53,148 nucleotides of DNA from Rubellimicrobium mesophilum DSM 19309 (GCF_000600335.2 NZ_KK088572.1:1-53148); one strand, 5' to 3'; counted from the first letter of the stretch, positions 8,284 through 18,200 are shown. Notes: a model not told the origin generated them from the letters alone. A program made the numbers and translations.

Positions 8284-8752
8284 AAAGGTCGATCGCCTCC
8301 TCCAGCACGCCGCCGACGGCGGTGAAGCCCGCCCCGGCCTTCTGGAAGTCAGATAGGCGCAGCCCGCCGAACTGGAAGTACTTGGGGTGCACCGCCTCCT
8401 GCCGCGCGGCGAAGACCACGCGCCCGATCCCCGCCCAGCGCATCGCCGCGAGGCACATCTCGCAGGGCTGCAGCGTCGTCACCAGCGTCGCCCCGGCCAG
8501 GTCCACCCGGCCCAGCGCCTCGCAGGCCGCCGCGATGGCGACGATCTCGGCATGGCGGCTCGGGTCGCGGGCCTCGCCCACCTCGTTCGCCCGCATCGCG
8601 ATCACCCGGTCGCCCGACATCACCGCCGCGACGAAGGCGGCCTTGCCGTCATCCGCCAGAGCCCAGGCCCGCCGGACCGCCTCGCGCAGCGCCTCCCGTT
8701 CGGCCTCGGTGGCCGAAGGAGCGTCGGGCGGGGGGCCGAGCGGGTCGGGCAT
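8264..8752 (-). CDS. Nucleoside deaminase (TadA/GuaD-like)
   Basis: A 162-aa zinc-dependent deaminase of the cytidine-deaminase fold. The catalytic HAE (SRHAEIVAI, near residue 68) and the zinc ligands in LQPCEMCLAAMRWAG (near 97) are intact. The PCEMC form and the C-terminal segment fit guanine/cytosine-type nucleoside deaminases better than tRNA adenosine deaminase, but substrate cannot be fixed by eye. The gene lies 53 bases downstream of pdxJ on the same strand and overlaps the exported-protein gene that follows. Confidence 0.88.
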   Translation of the reverse strand: MPDPLGPPPDAPSATEAEREALREAVRRAWALADDGKAAFVAAVMSGDRVIAMRANEVGEARDPSRHAEIVAIAAACEALGRVDLAGATLVTTLQPCEMCLAAMRWAGIGRVVFAARQEAVHPKYFQFGGLRLSDFQKAGAGFTAVGGVLEEAIDLYADGDA

Positions 8753-8806
8753 GGGTGCCTCCGGGGAGTCCGCCGGCCCAACGGCCCGTCGCCCGGCCCC
8801 GTTCCG

Positions 8807-9556
8807 TCAGATCCCCTCGCGGGCGGCGTCCATCCGCCGGCGCATCTCGGCGATGGCGGGCGCGAGGCCCTGCATGATCGCCTCGCCGATCAGGAAATGG
8901 CCGATGTTCAGCTCCCGCATCTCGGGGATCGCCGCGATGGGCGCCACCGTCTCGTAGGTGAGCCCATGCCCCCCATGGACCTCCAGGCCGAGGCCATGGG
9001 CCTGAGCCGCCGCCGCCCGGATGCGCCCAAGCTCCGCGTCCCGCTCCGCCTCGTGCCCCTCGTGGTGGGCGTCGCAGTAGGCGCCGGTGTGGATCTCGAT
9101 CACCGCCGCGCCGACCCGCGCCGCCGCCTCCACCTGCCGGGGGTCCGCCCCGATGAACAGCGACACCCGCGCGCCCATCTCACGCAGCGGCGCGATGAAG
9201 CCCGCGATCCGCTCCTCCGCGCCCGCGACGTCGAGGCCCCCCTCGGTCGTCCGCTCCTCCCGCCGCTCCGGCACGACGCAGATCGCGTGGGGGCGGTGGC
9301 GCAGCGCGATGGCCTGCATCTCCCCAGTGGCGGCCATCTCGAAGTTCAGGGGCTTGGTCAGCGACCCCATCAGCCGCTCGATGTCGCGGTCGCCGATGTG
9401 GCGCCGGTCCTCGCGCAGGTGGGCGGTGATGCCGTCGGCGCCCGCGGCCTCGGCGATCAGCGCCGCGCGCACCGGGTCGGGGAAGGCCGTCCCCCGCGCG
9501 TTCCGCACCGTCGCCACATGGTCGATGTTGACCCCGAGCCTCAGCCGCTCCGCCAT
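8807..9556 (-). CDS. pdxJ: Pyridoxine 5'-phosphate synthase
   Basis: PdxJ condenses 1-deoxyxylulose 5-phosphate with 3-amino-2-oxopropyl phosphate to make pyridoxine 5'-phosphate. The 249-aa TIM-barrel protein opens with [16 protein letters not shown] and contains [13 protein letters not shown] and the C-terminal GHGLTYE and [10 protein letters not shown] segments of the family. Normal length. Same strand as the upstream DUF2062 gene and the rel gene, 30 bases apart, so probably one transcription unit. Confidence 0.97.
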   Translation of the reverse strand: MAERLRLGVNIDHVATVRNARGTAFPDPVRAALIAEAAGADGITAHLREDRRHIGDRDIERLMGSLTKPLNFEMAATGEMQAIALRHRPHAICVVPERREERTTEGGLDVAGAEERIAGFIAPLREMGARVSLFIGADPRQVEAAARVGAAVIEIHTGAYCDAHHEGHEAERDAELGRIRAAAAQAHGLGLEVHGGHGLTYETVAPIAAIPEMRELNIGHFLIGEAIMQGLAPAIAEMRRRMDAAREGI

Positions 9557-9586
9557 GCCGCTCCCTCCCTGTCCGGTCCGCCCAGC

Positions 9587-10231
9587 CTAGCGCCCCATCG
9601 GCCCGGCGCCAGGGGTCTTGCGGAGCTGCGAGAGCTTCTCCTCCAGCGCCTTCCGGCGCCCCGCCTGGTAGGCCCGCGCGAGCTGCACCGTGACCCAGTA
9701 GCAGGCGACCGCGATCAGGACCCCGGGACCGACCCCGCCCACGAAGTAGGGCACGAAGACCTCGCGGAAGAACACCCGCAGCCCCGCCCAGTCCATCGTC
9801 TCCGAGGTGAAGATGGCCCAGAAGTTGTGCCAGAGGTCCCAGCCCGCCTCGCTGAAGTAGCGGCCCAGGTCCTTGACCAGGTGCGCGTCGAGCTCCTTGC
9901 CCAGGATCCAGTAGCCCAGCGCCATGGCCATGGCGCTGATCGGCACCAGCGTGACGAAGTTGTTGATGAAGGTGCCGATCAGCGAGGCGATGAGGTTGCC
10001 CCGGATCAGCTTGGCGATCACCAGCCCGCCGATGAAATGGAGCCCGTAGAGTGGCGTGAAGCTGATGAAGACCCCCGCCGCCATGCCGCGCCCGATCTTC
10101 TCGGGGCTGTCGGGCAGGCGGCGGAGCCGGTGCTTGATGTAGTTCAGCGCCCGCATCCAGCCGCCGCGCGGATAGACCGCCTCGGCCGCCGCGCGCCACG
10201 GGGTCCGCCGATCCCGCCGCCGGAAGACCAT
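9587..10231 (-). CDS. DUF2062 membrane protein
   Basis: A 214-aa protein with a basic N-terminal region followed by several membrane segments; the G-x-F-I-S-F-T-P-L-Y-G-L-H stretch near residue 55 is the mark of DUF2062. The start ATG at 10231 overlaps the rel stop by one base (TGATG), indicating translational coupling. The family has no established function; its conserved place between rel and pdxJ in Rhodobacterales is known to me, but I draw no functional conclusion from it. Confidence 0.85.
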   Translation of the reverse strand: MVFRRRDRRTPWRAAAEAVYPRGGWMRALNYIKHRLRRLPDSPEKIGRGMAAGVFISFTPLYGLHFIGGLVIAKLIRGNLIASLIGTFINNFVTLVPISAMAMALGYWILGKELDAHLVKDLGRYFSEAGWDLWHNFWAIFTSETMDWAGLRVFFREVFVPYFVGGVGPGVLIAVACYWVTVQLARAYQAGRRKALEEKLSQLRKTPGAGPMGR

Positions 10232-12411
10232 CAGCGCCGGGGCGGCGTCAGGGTCGCCCGCGTCGGGTCCCGGAAGCGGGCCACCGCCGAGACGTTGGTC
10301 TCGGCCTCGAGCGCGGTCATGACGCGGTGCAGGTGCTCGACGTTGCGCAGGTCCACGTCGATCAGGAGGCGGTAGTAGTCGGGCTTGCGGTCGGTGAACT
10401 GGAGGTCCGAGATGTTCGCCCCCTGCTCCCCGATCAGGGTGCAGACGCGGCCCAGCACGCCCGGCCCGTTGGAGATGGTCAGCTCCAGCGTCACCGTGTT
10501 GACGGGCCGGTGGTTGCCCTCCTGCCAATGGAGGTCCACCCAGCGGTCCGACTGGTCCTCGTAGTCGGCGAGCGCCGGGCAGTCGATGGCGTGGACCACC
10601 ACCCCCTGCCCCCGGTGGGTGATCCCCACGATCCGCTCGCCCGGCACCGGCTGGCAGCAGAGCGCGCGGCGGAAGGCCTGGTCGGGGCTCAGGCCCACGA
10701 CGGCGCGCTTCTCGTCCACCTCCTCGCCGGGGCGGCGGGCGAGGTCGGGGTAGAGGATGTTCACCACCTGCCGCGCGGTGATCTCGGCGCTGCCGAGCCG
10801 CGCCAGCAGATCCTCCTCGTCGTCGAGGCCCAGCGCCTTGGCGGCGGTGCGCAGCGCCTTGTCGGTTGCCTTCTTGCCGACGTTCTCGAAGGCCACGCGG
10901 GCGAGCTCGGCCCCGAGCTTGATGAACCGCTCCCGGTCCTCCTCGCGCAGGGCCCGCCGGATCGCGCTCTTGGCCCGCCCCGTCACGGCGATGCCGATCC
11001 AGCTCGCCTGCGGGGTCTGGCCCTCGGCGGTGATGATCTCGACCATCTGCCCGTTCTTGAGCCGCGAGTAGAGCGGCACCCGCACCCCATCGACCTTGGC
11101 GCCCACGCAGGCATGGCCGATCCGCGTGTGGATCGCATAGGCGAAGTCGATGGGCGTGGCCCCCCTCGGCAAGGGGATCACGTGCCCCTTGGGCGTGAAG
11201 CAGAAGACCTGGTCCTGGTACATCTCCAGCTTCACGGCCTCGAGGAACTCCCCGTGGTCGTGGCCCTCGTCCAGGCGCTCGGTCATCTGGGCGATCCAGC
11301 GGACCGGATCGACCGCGAAGCGGTTCTCGCTGCGGATGCCGTCCTTGTAGGACCAGTGGGCGGCGACGCCCGACTCCGCGACCTCGTGCATCTCCTGGGT
11401 GCGGATCTGCACCTCGACCTGCTTGCCGTCCCGGCCCGAGACGGTGGTGTGGATGCTCCGGTAGCCGTTCGACTTGGGCTGGCTGATGTAGTCCTTGAAC
11501 CGCCCCGGCACCGCGCGCCAGCGCTGGTGGATCAGCCCCAGGATGCGGTAGCAGTCGGCCTCGGTCTCGCAGATGATGCGGAAGCCGTAGATATCCGACA
11601 GCCGCGAGAAGGCCTGGTCCTTGGTCTGCAGCTTGCGCCAGATCGAATAGGGCTTCTTGGCCCGCCCCGTGACCGTGGCCTTGACCCACTCCCGCTCCAG
11701 GAGGTCGCGGATGTCCTCCACGATCTTCTTGATGACGGTGTCGGTCTCGTCCTGCAGCGTGATGAAGCGGCGGATGACGGAGGCCCGCGCCTCGGGCATC
11801 AGCACGCGGAAGCTCAGGTCCTCGAGCTCCTCGCGCATCCACTGCATCCCCATGCGCCCGGCCAGCGGCGCATAGATGTCCATCGTCTCCCGGGCCTTCT
11901 GGGCCTGCTTCTCCGGGGACATGGACTTGATCGTCCGCATGTTGTGCAGCCGGTCGGCGAGCTTGACCAGCGTCACGCGCAGGTCGCGGCTCGTCGCCAT
12001 GAAGAGCTTGCGGAAGTTCTCGGCCTGGCGCGTCTCGTCCGACCGGATCTGCATCTTGGTCAGGTTGGTGACGCCCTCGACCAGCTCGGCGATCTCGGGG
12101 CCGAACTCGCGCTCGATCTGCGCGTGGGAGGCCTTGGTGTCCTCCAGGGTGTCATGGAGCAGCGCCGTGACGATGGTGGCGTCGTCCATCTGCTGCTCGG
12201 CCAGCAGGCGCGCCACCGCGACGGGATGGGTGAAGTAGGGCTCCCCGCTCTTGCGGAGCTGCCCGTCGTGCATCCTCTCGCCAAAGGCCCAGGCCTTGCG
12301 GATCAGCGTCTCGTTCGAGCGGGGGTTGTAGCCCTTGACGAGCGCGACCAGGTCGTCGGGCGTGACGGCTGCGCCTGCGCCCGTGGCCAATGCGATGGCT
12401 TGGTCCTGCAT
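10231..12411 (-). CDS. rel: Bifunctional (p)ppGpp synthetase/hydrolase
   Basis: This 726-aa RelA/SpoT homologue makes and degrades the alarmone (p)ppGpp. The hydrolase domain has the HD motif ALLHDTLEDT (near residue 87) and KLADRLHNMRT. The synthetase domain has YGFRIICE and SKSNGY-like QPKSNGYRSIH. The RAKKPYSI segment has the R-x-K form found in bifunctional enzymes. A TGS domain (VFCFTPKGHVIPLP) and a C-terminal ACT domain follow. It is 33 bases downstream of rpoZ on the same strand, as in many bacteria. Confidence 0.96.
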   Translation of the reverse strand: MQDQAIALATGAGAAVTPDDLVALVKGYNPRSNETLIRKAWAFGERMHDGQLRKSGEPYFTHPVAVARLLAEQQMDDATIVTALLHDTLEDTKASHAQIEREFGPEIAELVEGVTNLTKMQIRSDETRQAENFRKLFMATSRDLRVTLVKLADRLHNMRTIKSMSPEKQAQKARETMDIYAPLAGRMGMQWMREELEDLSFRVLMPEARASVIRRFITLQDETDTVIKKIVEDIRDLLEREWVKATVTGRAKKPYSIWRKLQTKDQAFSRLSDIYGFRIICETEADCYRILGLIHQRWRAVPGRFKDYISQPKSNGYRSIHTTVSGRDGKQVEVQIRTQEMHEVAESGVAAHWSYKDGIRSENRFAVDPVRWIAQMTERLDEGHDHGEFLEAVKLEMYQDQVFCFTPKGHVIPLPRGATPIDFAYAIHTRIGHACVGAKVDGVRVPLYSRLKNGQMVEIITAEGQTPQASWIGIAVTGRAKSAIRRALREEDRERFIKLGAELARVAFENVGKKATDKALRTAAKALGLDDEEDLLARLGSAEITARQVVNILYPDLARRPGEEVDEKRAVVGLSPDQAFRRALCCQPVPGERIVGITHRGQGVVVHAIDCPALADYEDQSDRWVDLHWQEGNHRPVNTVTLELTISNGPGVLGRVCTLIGEQGANISDLQFTDRKPDYYRLLIDVDLRNVEHLHRVMTALEAETNVSAVARFRDPTRATLTPPRR

Positions 12412-12444
12412 CCCGTCCCCCCTGGCGGACCGGGGTCCGCCGGA

Positions 12445-12798
12445 TCAGCGCTGGCCCTGCGCCTCCATGAGGGCGCGGAGCATCCGCTCCTCGTCCATGT
12501 CGTTCTGCACCGGGCGGTCCATCTCGGCGCCCATGAGCAGCGCCATGGCGTCCTCCTCGGGCTCGTCCACCTCGATCTGGGTCTGGTTGGCGGCGATCAT
12601 GCGCTCGCGCAGGTCCTCGGCCTGCTGGGTCTCGTCGGCGATCTCGCGCAGGGCCACGACGGGGTTCTTGTCGTTGTCGCGCTGCACGGTCAGCGGCGAG
12701 CCCGAGGCGAGCTCCCGCGCGCGGTGGGCGGCGAGCATGACGAGCTCGAAGCGGTTGGGAACCTTGTCGACGCAGTCTTCGACGGTCACGCGGGCCAT
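12445..12798 (-). CDS. rpoZ: RNA polymerase omega subunit
   Basis: Omega helps assemble and stabilise RNA polymerase. The N-terminus [20 protein letters not shown], followed by [11 protein letters not shown] and [10 protein letters not shown], is the standard alphaproteobacterial omega sequence. At 117 aa it has the usual acidic C-terminal extension. A -35/-10 pair is visible about 75-100 bases upstream. Confidence 0.97.
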   Translation of the reverse strand: MARVTVEDCVDKVPNRFELVMLAAHRARELASGSPLTVQRDNDKNPVVALREIADETQQAEDLRERMIAANQTQIEVDEPEEDAMALLMGAEMDRPVQNDMDEERMLRALMEAQGQR

Positions 12799-12869
12799 GG
12801 GACACTCCCGGAAATAGCGGTGGGGCCGGGCGCGCGGATTCGTCCGGCGGTCCGGCCTCGGAAGCCTTC

Positions 12870-12898
12870 CAGCTAATGCCTCGGGTTCCGCTTGACAA
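12870..12898 (-). promoter_or_regulatory. Candidate rpoZ-rel promoter
   Basis: On the minus strand TTGTCA (12893-12898) and TAGCTG (12870-12875) are separated by 17 bases, a good vegetative promoter spacing, 72 bases upstream of the rpoZ start. It would drive rpoZ and probably rel. Confidence 0.45.
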
Positions 12899-12912
12899 GC
12901 CGCAATCCGCCC

Positions 12913-13482
12913 CTAGCCCGCTGACAAGGGCGCGATCCCCTCCCGCGCCTCGGGCGGCAGCGCCTCCAGCATCTCCCGCACGCTCCTCCCGATCAAGGGA
13001 TGACGCCAGTCCGGGGCGACCTCGGCCAGCGGCATCAGCACGAAGCCCCGGTCCTGCATCCGGGGATGCGGCAGGATCAGCCGGTCGGGCGCCTCCCGCC
13101 CCTGCCGCTCCGAATCGAGCCCGCGCCAGGCCTCCTGCGTGGCCGCGTCCGGCCGCACCGCATCCCCCCAGGCCAGGAGGTCGAGGTCAAGCACCCGCGG
13201 GCCCCACCTCGCCTCCCGCGTGCGACCGAACGTCGCCTCGATGCCGTGCAGGCGGTCCAGCAGCGCCTCGGGCGGGAGCGTCGTCTCGATGGCGGCGGCG
13301 GCGTTCACATAGTCGGGCCCGCCCGGTGGCCAGGACGGGCTTTTCCAGAGCAGGCTTGAGGTTAGCCCCTGTCCCAGCCCGCTCAGGAGCTCCAGCGCGG
13401 CGGCCACCGTCTCGGCCGGAGTCCCCCGGGGCGAGGCGAGGTTGGACCCCAGCGCCACGAGGGCAACGGTCGCGTCTCCCAT
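12913..13482 (-). CDS. folK: Dihydropterin pyrophosphokinase (HPPK)
   Basis: FolK transfers pyrophosphate from ATP to 6-hydroxymethyl-dihydropterin in folate synthesis. Visible family motifs are the N-terminal [17 protein letters not shown], and the [15 protein letters not shown] block with the Mg-binding Asp pair, then [22 protein letters not shown] place the start at ATG 13482 (MGDATVALV) giving 189 aa; a second in-frame ATG six codons upstream would also work. Divergent from the NYN-domain gene, with about 100 bases between starts. Confidence 0.94.
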   Translation of the reverse strand: MGDATVALVALGSNLASPRGTPAETVAAALELLSGLGQGLTSSLLWKSPSWPPGGPDYVNAAAAIETTLPPEALLDRLHGIEATFGRTREARWGPRVLDLDLLAWGDAVRPDAATQEAWRGLDSERQGREAPDRLILPHPRMQDRGFVLMPLAEVAPDWRHPLIGRSVREMLEALPPEAREGIAPLSAG

Positions 13483-13584
13483 ATCGTCCTCCACTTGCAC
13501 GGCTTGCAGGCTCGCTTATGTTGTCGGCATTACCCCCGCTGCCACAGGCCATCGGGCCAGATGGCCGTTCACGAAAGGCATTTC

Positions 13585-14199
13585 ATGTTCTACCGCGACG
13601 ATCGCCTCGCACTCTTCATCGACGGCTCCAACCTTTACGCCGCCGCCAAGGCCCTGGGCTTCGACATCGACTACAAGCTCCTCCGGGCCGAGTTCATGCG
13701 CCGGGGCAAGCTCGTCCGCGCCTTCTACTACACCGCCCTTCTGGAAAACGACGAATACTCCCCCATCCGCCCGCTGGTCGACTGGCTGAACTACAACGGC
13801 TTCACCATGCGGACCAAGCCCGCCAAGGAGTACACGGACTCCCTCGGCCGCCGGAAGGTCAAGGGCAACATGGACGTGGAGCTCTGCGTCGACGCCATGG
13901 AGCTCGCCCCCCACGTGGACCATGTGGTGCTCTTCTCCGGCGACGGCGACTTCAAGCCGCTGGTCGAGGCGCTGCAGCGCAAGGGCGTGCGCGTCTCGGT
14001 CTGCTCGACCATCCGCAGCCAGCCGCCCATGATCTCCGACGACCTGCGCCGGCAGGCCGACAACTTCATCGACCTCGAGGACCTGCGCGACGTGGTCGGC
14101 CGCCCCCCGCGCGAGCCGCGCCCCGAGGGGAGCCGCCCCTGGCCGCGCGAGCAGCAGACGGCCGCCGAATCCCCGGCCTCGATCCCCGCCGAGGAATGA
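13585..14199 (+). CDS. NYN-domain (LabA/DUF88-like) putative nuclease
   Basis: A 204-aa protein with a PIN-like NYN domain. The acidic residues expected at the metal site are present: LFIDGSNLY (near residue 10), [11 protein letters not shown] (near 98) and [15 protein letters not shown] (near 116). The last 30 residues are Pro/Glu/Arg-rich and probably disordered. The ATG at 13585 precedes [13 protein letters not shown], a common beginning in this family; the longer open frame upstream reads as non-coding. Its stop overlaps the ispH start (ATGA). An RNA substrate is inferred from the family. Confidence 0.85.
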   Translation: MFYRDDRLALFIDGSNLYAAAKALGFDIDYKLLRAEFMRRGKLVRAFYYTALLENDEYSPIRPLVDWLNYNGFTMRTKPAKEYTDSLGRRKVKGNMDVELCVDAMELAPHVDHVVLFSGDGDFKPLVEALQRKGVRVSVCSTIRSQPPMISDDLRRQADNFIDLEDLRDVVGRPPREPRPEGSRPWPREQQTAAESPASIPAEE

Positions 14200-15146
14200 C
14201 CCGTCCGCCCCTGACGCTGCACCTCGCGGCCCCGCGCGGATTCTGCGCCGGGGTGGACCGCGCCATCCGCATCGTGGAGCTGGCCCTGGAGAAATGGGGC
14301 GCCCCCGTCTACGTCCGCCACGAGATCGTCCACAACCGCACCGTGGTGGACAGCCTGCGCGCCAAGGGCGCCGTCTTCGTCGAGGAGGTCCACGAGGCCC
14401 CCGCCGACCGCCCCATTGTCTTCTCCGCCCACGGCGTCGCCAGGTCGGTCCCCGCCGAGGCCGCCGCGCGGAACATGATCCAGGTGGACGCCACCTGCCC
14501 GCTGGTGACCAAGGTCCACATCGAGGCCGCCCGCCACCACGAGAACGGCCTCCAGCTCGTGATGATCGGCCACGCCGGCCACCCCGAGACCGTCGGCACC
14601 ATGGGCCAGCTCCCTCCCGGCGAGGTGCTGCTGGTGGAGGACGTGGAGGACGTGGCCAGCCTCCAGGTCCGCGACCCCGACCGCCTCGCCTTCGTGACGC
14701 AGACCACGCTCTCGGTGGACGACACCGCCGGCATCATCGCGGCGCTGCGCGACCGCTTCCCCTCCATCCTCGGCCCGGGGCGCGAGGACATCTGCTACGC
14801 CACGACGAACCGCCAGATGGCGGTCAAGGCCATGGCCCCCTCCTGCGAGGCGATCCTCGTCGTCGGCGCGCCCAACTCCTCGAACTCCCGCCGCCTCGTG
14901 GAGGTCGCGCGCAAGGCCGGCTGCCCGCACGCCCAGCTCATCGAGACCGCCGCCCAGATCGACTGGCGCGCGCTGGAGGGCGCCCGCTCCCTCGGCCTCA
15001 CCGCCGGCGCCTCCGCCCCCGAGGAGCTGGTGAACGAGGTCATCGACGCCCTCCGCGCCCGCTGGGACGTCACCGTCCTCCCCGTGGTCGCCGCCGAGGA
15101 GGACGTGGAGTTCAAGGTCCCCCGCATCCTGCGCGAGCCCGCCTGA
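14196..15146 (+). CDS. ispH: 4-hydroxy-3-methylbut-2-enyl diphosphate reductase
   Basis: IspH is the last enzyme of the MEP isoprenoid pathway, a [4Fe-4S] reductase producing IPP and DMAPP. All three cluster cysteines are visible ([32 protein letters not shown]), as are the active-site TQTTLSVDD and [10 protein letters not shown] segments. Length is 316 aa. The start ATG at 14196 overlaps the upstream stop codon, so translation is coupled to the NYN-domain gene. Confidence 0.97.
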   Translation: MTRPPLTLHLAAPRGFCAGVDRAIRIVELALEKWGAPVYVRHEIVHNRTVVDSLRAKGAVFVEEVHEAPADRPIVFSAHGVARSVPAEAAARNMIQVDATCPLVTKVHIEAARHHENGLQLVMIGHAGHPETVGTMGQLPPGEVLLVEDVEDVASLQVRDPDRLAFVTQTTLSVDDTAGIIAALRDRFPSILGPGREDICYATTNRQMAVKAMAPSCEAILVVGAPNSSNSRRLVEVARKAGCPHAQLIETAAQIDWRALEGARSLGLTAGASAPEELVNEVIDALRARWDVTVLPVVAAEEDVEFKVPRILREPA

Positions 15147-15198
15147 CGCCGCGCGATGTGGCCCCCGCGCCACGGTCCGACCCCCTCCCACGGCCCGC

Positions 15199-15212
15199 TT
15201 GACCCAGGTCAA
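15199..15212 (+). promoter_or_regulatory. FNR-family box (TTGAC-N4-GTCAA)
   Basis: A perfect dyad TTGAC-CCAG-GTCAA lies in the 120-base spacer before the small gene at 15267. FNR-family proteins such as FnrL bind TTGAT-N4-ATCAA, and the C/G variant at the fifth position is common. Its centre (15205.5) is 61.5 bases from the A of the start codon, the same distance as for the second box at 40396. Confidence 0.65.
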
Positions 15213-15266
15213 GGTCCGCCCGCGCGACCCGTGCGCGACTGGGGCATCAGCCACGGGGGACCCGAG

Positions 15267-15530
15267 ATGAACCACAGCCACCGCAAGGTCCTGCACAGCC
15301 TCTTCGCCCACCCGATCCCGACGAACCTCCACCTCCACGAGGTCGAGAGCGTCCTGCGCGAGCTCGGGGCCGAGATCGGGCATTCGGGCCACGGCCGCTT
15401 CACCGCGACGCTCGCGGGCCATCACGTCAGCCTCCACGGCGGCGACCACGGCCTGACCCGGGACGAGGTCGCGCAGGTCCGCAAGGCGCTCGAGGCCGCC
15501 GGCATCGCCCCCGCCGACTTCCCGGCCTGA
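15267..15530 (+). CDS. Small HicA-like protein
   Basis: An 87-aa protein, [20 protein letters not shown] at the start, then [20 protein letters not shown] and [20 protein letters not shown]. The arrangement of a GAEI strand, a short loop, a strand ending in H-x-x-H and a C-terminal [14 protein letters not shown] helix resembles the HicA/YcfA double-stranded-RNA-binding-like fold, and I recall related proteins labelled HicA-like. No HicB partner is nearby, so a toxin role is doubtful. The preceding FNR-type box suggests oxygen-responsive expression. Confidence 0.7.
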   Translation: MNHSHRKVLHSLFAHPIPTNLHLHEVESVLRELGAEIGHSGHGRFTATLAGHHVSLHGGDHGLTRDEVAQVRKALEAAGIAPADFPA

Positions 15531-15595
15531 CGGCTGGTTGCGCCCCCGACCGGGGCGGGCTAGGCCACGGGCCTCCGACTCGCGAGGTTCCCGCC

Positions 15596-16078
15596 ATGCC
15601 CGCCCTCTTCGCCTACACCGACGGCGCCTGCTCCGGGAATCCGGGGCCCGGCGGCTGGGGCGCCCTCCTCCTCGCGCGCGAGGGTGACGCGGTCGTCAAG
15701 GAGCGCGAGCTCTCGGGCGGCGAGCCCATGACGACCAACAACCGCATGGAGCTCCTCGCCGCCATCAACGCGCTCGAGTCGCTCGACCGCCCCTCGGCGA
15801 TCACGGTCGTCACCGACTCGGCCTACGTGAAGGGCGGGATCACCGAATGGCTCGCCAACTGGAAGCGGCGCGGCTGGCGCACCTCCACGAACGAGCCCGT
15901 CAAGAACGAGGATCTCTGGCGCCGCCTGGAGGAAGCCGCCTCGCGCCACAAGGTCACCTGGCGCTGGATCAAGGGCCACGCCGGCCACGAGGAGAACGAG
16001 CGCGCCGACGCCCTCGCCCGCGCCGGCATGGCGCCGTTCAAGCCGAAGAAGGCCGCGCGGCCCGCCGCCGCGTCCTAG
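15596..16078 (+). CDS. rnhA: Ribonuclease HI
   Basis: RNase HI degrades the RNA strand of RNA-DNA hybrids. The four catalytic acidic residues are seen in [40 protein letters not shown] and the C-terminal [10 protein letters not shown]; the catalytic-loop His is in GHAGH. Length 160 aa. The tail beyond residue 145 is Lys/Ala-rich and variable. It stands alone on the plus strand, 65 bases after the small HicA-like gene. Confidence 0.97.
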   Translation: MPALFAYTDGACSGNPGPGGWGALLLAREGDAVVKERELSGGEPMTTNNRMELLAAINALESLDRPSAITVVTDSAYVKGGITEWLANWKRRGWRTSTNEPVKNEDLWRRLEEAASRHKVTWRWIKGHAGHEENERADALARAGMAPFKPKKAARPAAAS

Positions 16079-16236
16079 CCGTCCGGTCCCGCCACCAAGC
16101 GACAGACCCATCGGAGAAGAGGTCCGGCCTGGAACACCATTCGGTTCAGACGAGCCGGACGCGCCCCGCCCAGTCCAACCCCCGCCGGCGCGGTTCCCGC
16201 CGCCTCGACGCCGCATCCGCAACAATATCCTTGGTG

Positions 16237-16323
16237 CCGTTAACGGCCCCTTAACCTGTCCCTGTCATGGTGGAGCCGTCCCGAGTCGCCAGCTCGCGGG
16301 GTAGGGGAAGCTGCGTCCTCCGC
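16237..16323 (+). ncRNA. Structured repeat element, copy A (putative small RNA)
   Basis: An 87-base stretch between the convergent rnhA and fmt genes matches 21161-21248 nearly throughout. Identical blocks are CCGTTAACGG, CATGGTG, GTCGCC and the last 27 bases (16297-16323). Between them is a hairpin, CCG-(TCC)-CGAG with loop TCGCCAG and CTCG-CGG (16276-16299). In copy B the same hairpin has different bases that still pair. The reading frames of the two copies do not agree, so this is more likely RNA than protein. I do not recognise a named RNA family. The strand is inferred from the CtrA-like box at the left end. Confidence 0.5.
16240..16255 (+). promoter_or_regulatory. CtrA-like box TTAA-N7-TTAAC
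   Basis: TTAA at 16240-16243 and TTAA at 16251-16254 are separated by seven bases, an exact match to the CtrA consensus TTAA-N7-TTAA known from alphaproteobacteria. It lies at the left edge of repeat copy A. No convincing -10 element is seen downstream. Confidence 0.45.
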
Positions 16324-16345
16324 CCGGACGTGCCCCCAGAACACC

Positions 16346-17245
16346 CTAGCCCAGCCGTGCCCCCGGGTCCCACCCCCGCAGCGCCTCCGCCGCCGGCATC
16401 GCCCTAGCCCCCGCCCGCTGCACCTCCAGCACCTCGACCGCCCCCTCGCCACAGGCGACGGTCAGCCCCGAGAGCACCTGCCCCGGCTCCCCCGAGCCCT
16501 CCGCCAGCCGCGACCGCAGCAGCTTCACCCGCTCGCCCCCGGCCTCGCACCACGCCCCCGGAAACGGCGAGAGCCCCCGGATCAGCCGATCCACCTCCGC
16601 CGCCGGCCGCGTCCAGTCCACCCGCGCCTCGGCCTTGTCGATCTTCCTGGCATAGGTCACGCCGTCCTCGGCCTGCACCTCCGGCACCAGCCTTGGCAGC
16701 CGCCCCAGCGCCTCCACGATCAGCCGCGCCCCAAGGTCACTCAACCGGTCATGCAGGTCCCCGGTCGTGTCCGTCCCGCCGATCGCCATCGCCTCGCGCA
16801 ACAGCACCGGCCCGGTGTCGAGCCCCGCCTCCATCCGCATGATGCAGACGCCCGTCTCCGCGTCCCCCGCCATCACCGCCCGATGGATCGGCGCCGCCCC
16901 CCGCCAGCGCGGCAACAGCGAGGCGTGGATGTTGAGGCACCCATGCGTCGGCGCATCCAGCACCGCCTGCGGCAGGATCAGCCCATAGGCCACCACCACC
17001 GCCACCTCGACGCCCAAGCCCGCGAACTCCGCCTGCGCCTCGGGCGTCCGCAGCGAGGTCGGATGCCGCACCGGAATCCCCCGCGCCTCCGCCTCGGCCT
17101 GCACCGGCGAGGGCCTCTCCTTCTGACCCCGCCCGGCCGGTCGCGGCGGCTGGCAATAGACGCAGGCGACCTCGTGCCCGGCCCCGATCAGCGCCCGCAA
17201 GGGCGCTACCGAGAACTCCGGCGTCCCCATGAAGGCGATCCTCAC
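16346..17245 (-). CDS. fmt: Methionyl-tRNA formyltransferase
   Basis: Fmt formylates initiator Met-tRNA using 10-formyltetrahydrofolate. The 299-aa protein begins [16 protein letters not shown] and contains the catalytic region [18 protein letters not shown] with Asn, His and a later DTGPVLL with the catalytic Asp, followed by the C-terminal tRNA-binding domain. The start is the GTG at 17245, which overlaps the stop of the preceding deformylase gene (GTGA). An in-frame extension upstream is only the deformylase read in another frame. Confidence 0.96.
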   Translation of the reverse strand: MRIAFMGTPEFSVAPLRALIGAGHEVACVYCQPPRPAGRGQKERPSPVQAEAEARGIPVRHPTSLRTPEAQAEFAGLGVEVAVVVAYGLILPQAVLDAPTHGCLNIHASLLPRWRGAAPIHRAVMAGDAETGVCIMRMEAGLDTGPVLLREAMAIGGTDTTGDLHDRLSDLGARLIVEALGRLPRLVPEVQAEDGVTYARKIDKAEARVDWTRPAAEVDRLIRGLSPFPGAWCEAGGERVKLLRSRLAEGSGEPGQVLSGLTVACGEGAVEVLEVQRAGARAMPAAEALRGWDPGARLG

Positions 17246-17730
17246 GCCTTCCGCGCCTTCCGCAGCAGCATGTCCCGCTTCACTCGGCTCAGCCGGTCGA
17301 AGTACATCCGGCCCGCCAGATGATCGATCTGGTGCTGCACGCTCGTCGCCCAGAGCCCCACGAAGTCCCGCTCCTCGACCTCGCCCGACTCGTTCAGGAA
17401 CCTCACCGTCACCGCCCGGGGCCGCGAGATCACCGCCGACACCCCCGGCAGGCAGGGCGAGGCCTCCTCGTGCTCCCGCATCTGCACGCTCGCATGGAGC
17501 ACCTCCGGGTTCGCCATCCTGACCGCCTGCCCCCGCGCCTCGGACGCATCGACCACGGCCAACGCCAGCCCCACCCCGATCTGCGGCGCGGCGAGACCCA
17601 CCCCCGGCATCGCCTCCATGACCTCGACCATTCCGTCCCAGACGCCACGCACCTCGTCGGTGATCCCGTCCACGAGGTCCGCTGGGCGCCGTAGCACCGG
17701 ATTCGGCCAGAGCAGGACGGGCCGCGTCAC
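17242..17730 (-). CDS. def: Peptide-deformylase-like protein with HQxxH site
   Basis: A 162-aa deformylase homologue, the third of three in tandem. Motif 1 is normal ([10 protein letters not shown], residues 43-52). Motif 2 is EEASPCLPG, keeping the metal ligand Cys93 but not the usual EGCLS. Motif 3 is QHQIDHLAG: both His ligands (133, 137) remain but the catalytic Glu is Gln134. The Glu is the general base in known deformylases, so activity is doubtful. The start GTG at 17730 overlaps the upstream stop, and its own stop overlaps fmt, so it is translated with both. Confidence 0.85.
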   Translation of the reverse strand: MTRPVLLWPNPVLRRPADLVDGITDEVRGVWDGMVEVMEAMPGVGLAAPQIGVGLALAVVDASEARGQAVRMANPEVLHASVQMREHEEASPCLPGVSAVISRPRAVTVRFLNESGEVEERDFVGLWATSVQHQIDHLAGRMYFDRLSRVKRDMLLRKARKA

Positions 17731-18200
17731 GCCCCCGTCTCCGGAGCGGGCTCCTCCCGGTCGATGCACAGGATCCCATCGAGGTGGTCCAACTCATGCT
17801 GCACGCAGGTCGCGGCGAAGCCCTCGAAGGTGTCCTCCTGCCACTCGCCCCCAAGGTCCTGCCAGCGCAGCGCCACCTCGGCCGGGCGGCTCACCCGCGA
17901 CACCCGCTCGGGGATCGACAGGCACCCCTCCTCGCGCGTGACCATGTCGTGCGAGGTCCCGATGACCTCCGGGTTCACGAAGACCTGCGGATCAGGCTCC
18001 CCGTCCTTCCAGGCCACGTCCATGACGAAGAGCCGCACCGGCAGCCCCACCTGCGGCGCGGCGAGGCCCCGCCCGGGGGCGTCGTACATCGTCTCCAGCA
18101 TATCGCGTGCGAGGTCCCGCAGCCCTTCGTCGAACGCCTCGACCGGCGCCGCCACCTCGCGCAGCACCGGATCGGGGATATGGACGATGGGCCGGATCAA
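17727..18200 (-). CDS. def: Peptide deformylase, second copy
   Basis: A 157-aa deformylase with EEGCLSIP and QHELDHLDG intact, so the Cys and two His metal ligands and the catalytic Glu are all present. Motif 1 reads [10 protein letters not shown], with Arg replacing the usual Ile or Val at the second position. The start is most likely the TTG at 18200, which overlaps the stop of the first copy (TTGA) and begins [14 protein letters not shown]; no ATG fits. It is translationally chained to the copies on either side. Confidence 0.88.
   Translation of the reverse strand: MIRPIVHIPDPVLREVAAPVEAFDEGLRDLARDMLETMYDAPGRGLAAPQVGLPVRLFVMDVAWKDGEPDPQVFVNPEVIGTSHDMVTREEGCLSIPERVSRVSRPAEVALRWQDLGGEWQEDTFEGFAATCVQHELDHLDGILCIDREEPAPETGA

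Noticed and set aside
10327..12876. An 849-codon plus-strand frame opposite rel and rpoZ
   Set aside because: Shadow of the Rel coding sequence; no recognisable domain, and Rel has all its expected motifs on the other strand.
15267..15530. HicAB toxin-antitoxin system
   Set aside because: Only a HicA-like fold is suggested; no HicB-like antitoxin gene is adjacent on either side, so I describe the gene as HicA-like without a toxin claim.
16267..16360. A short protein starting at the ATG inside repeat copy A
   Set aside because: The matching ATG in copy B reaches a stop after 12 codons and the frames diverge by one base, so the conserved feature is the RNA or DNA sequence, not a peptide.
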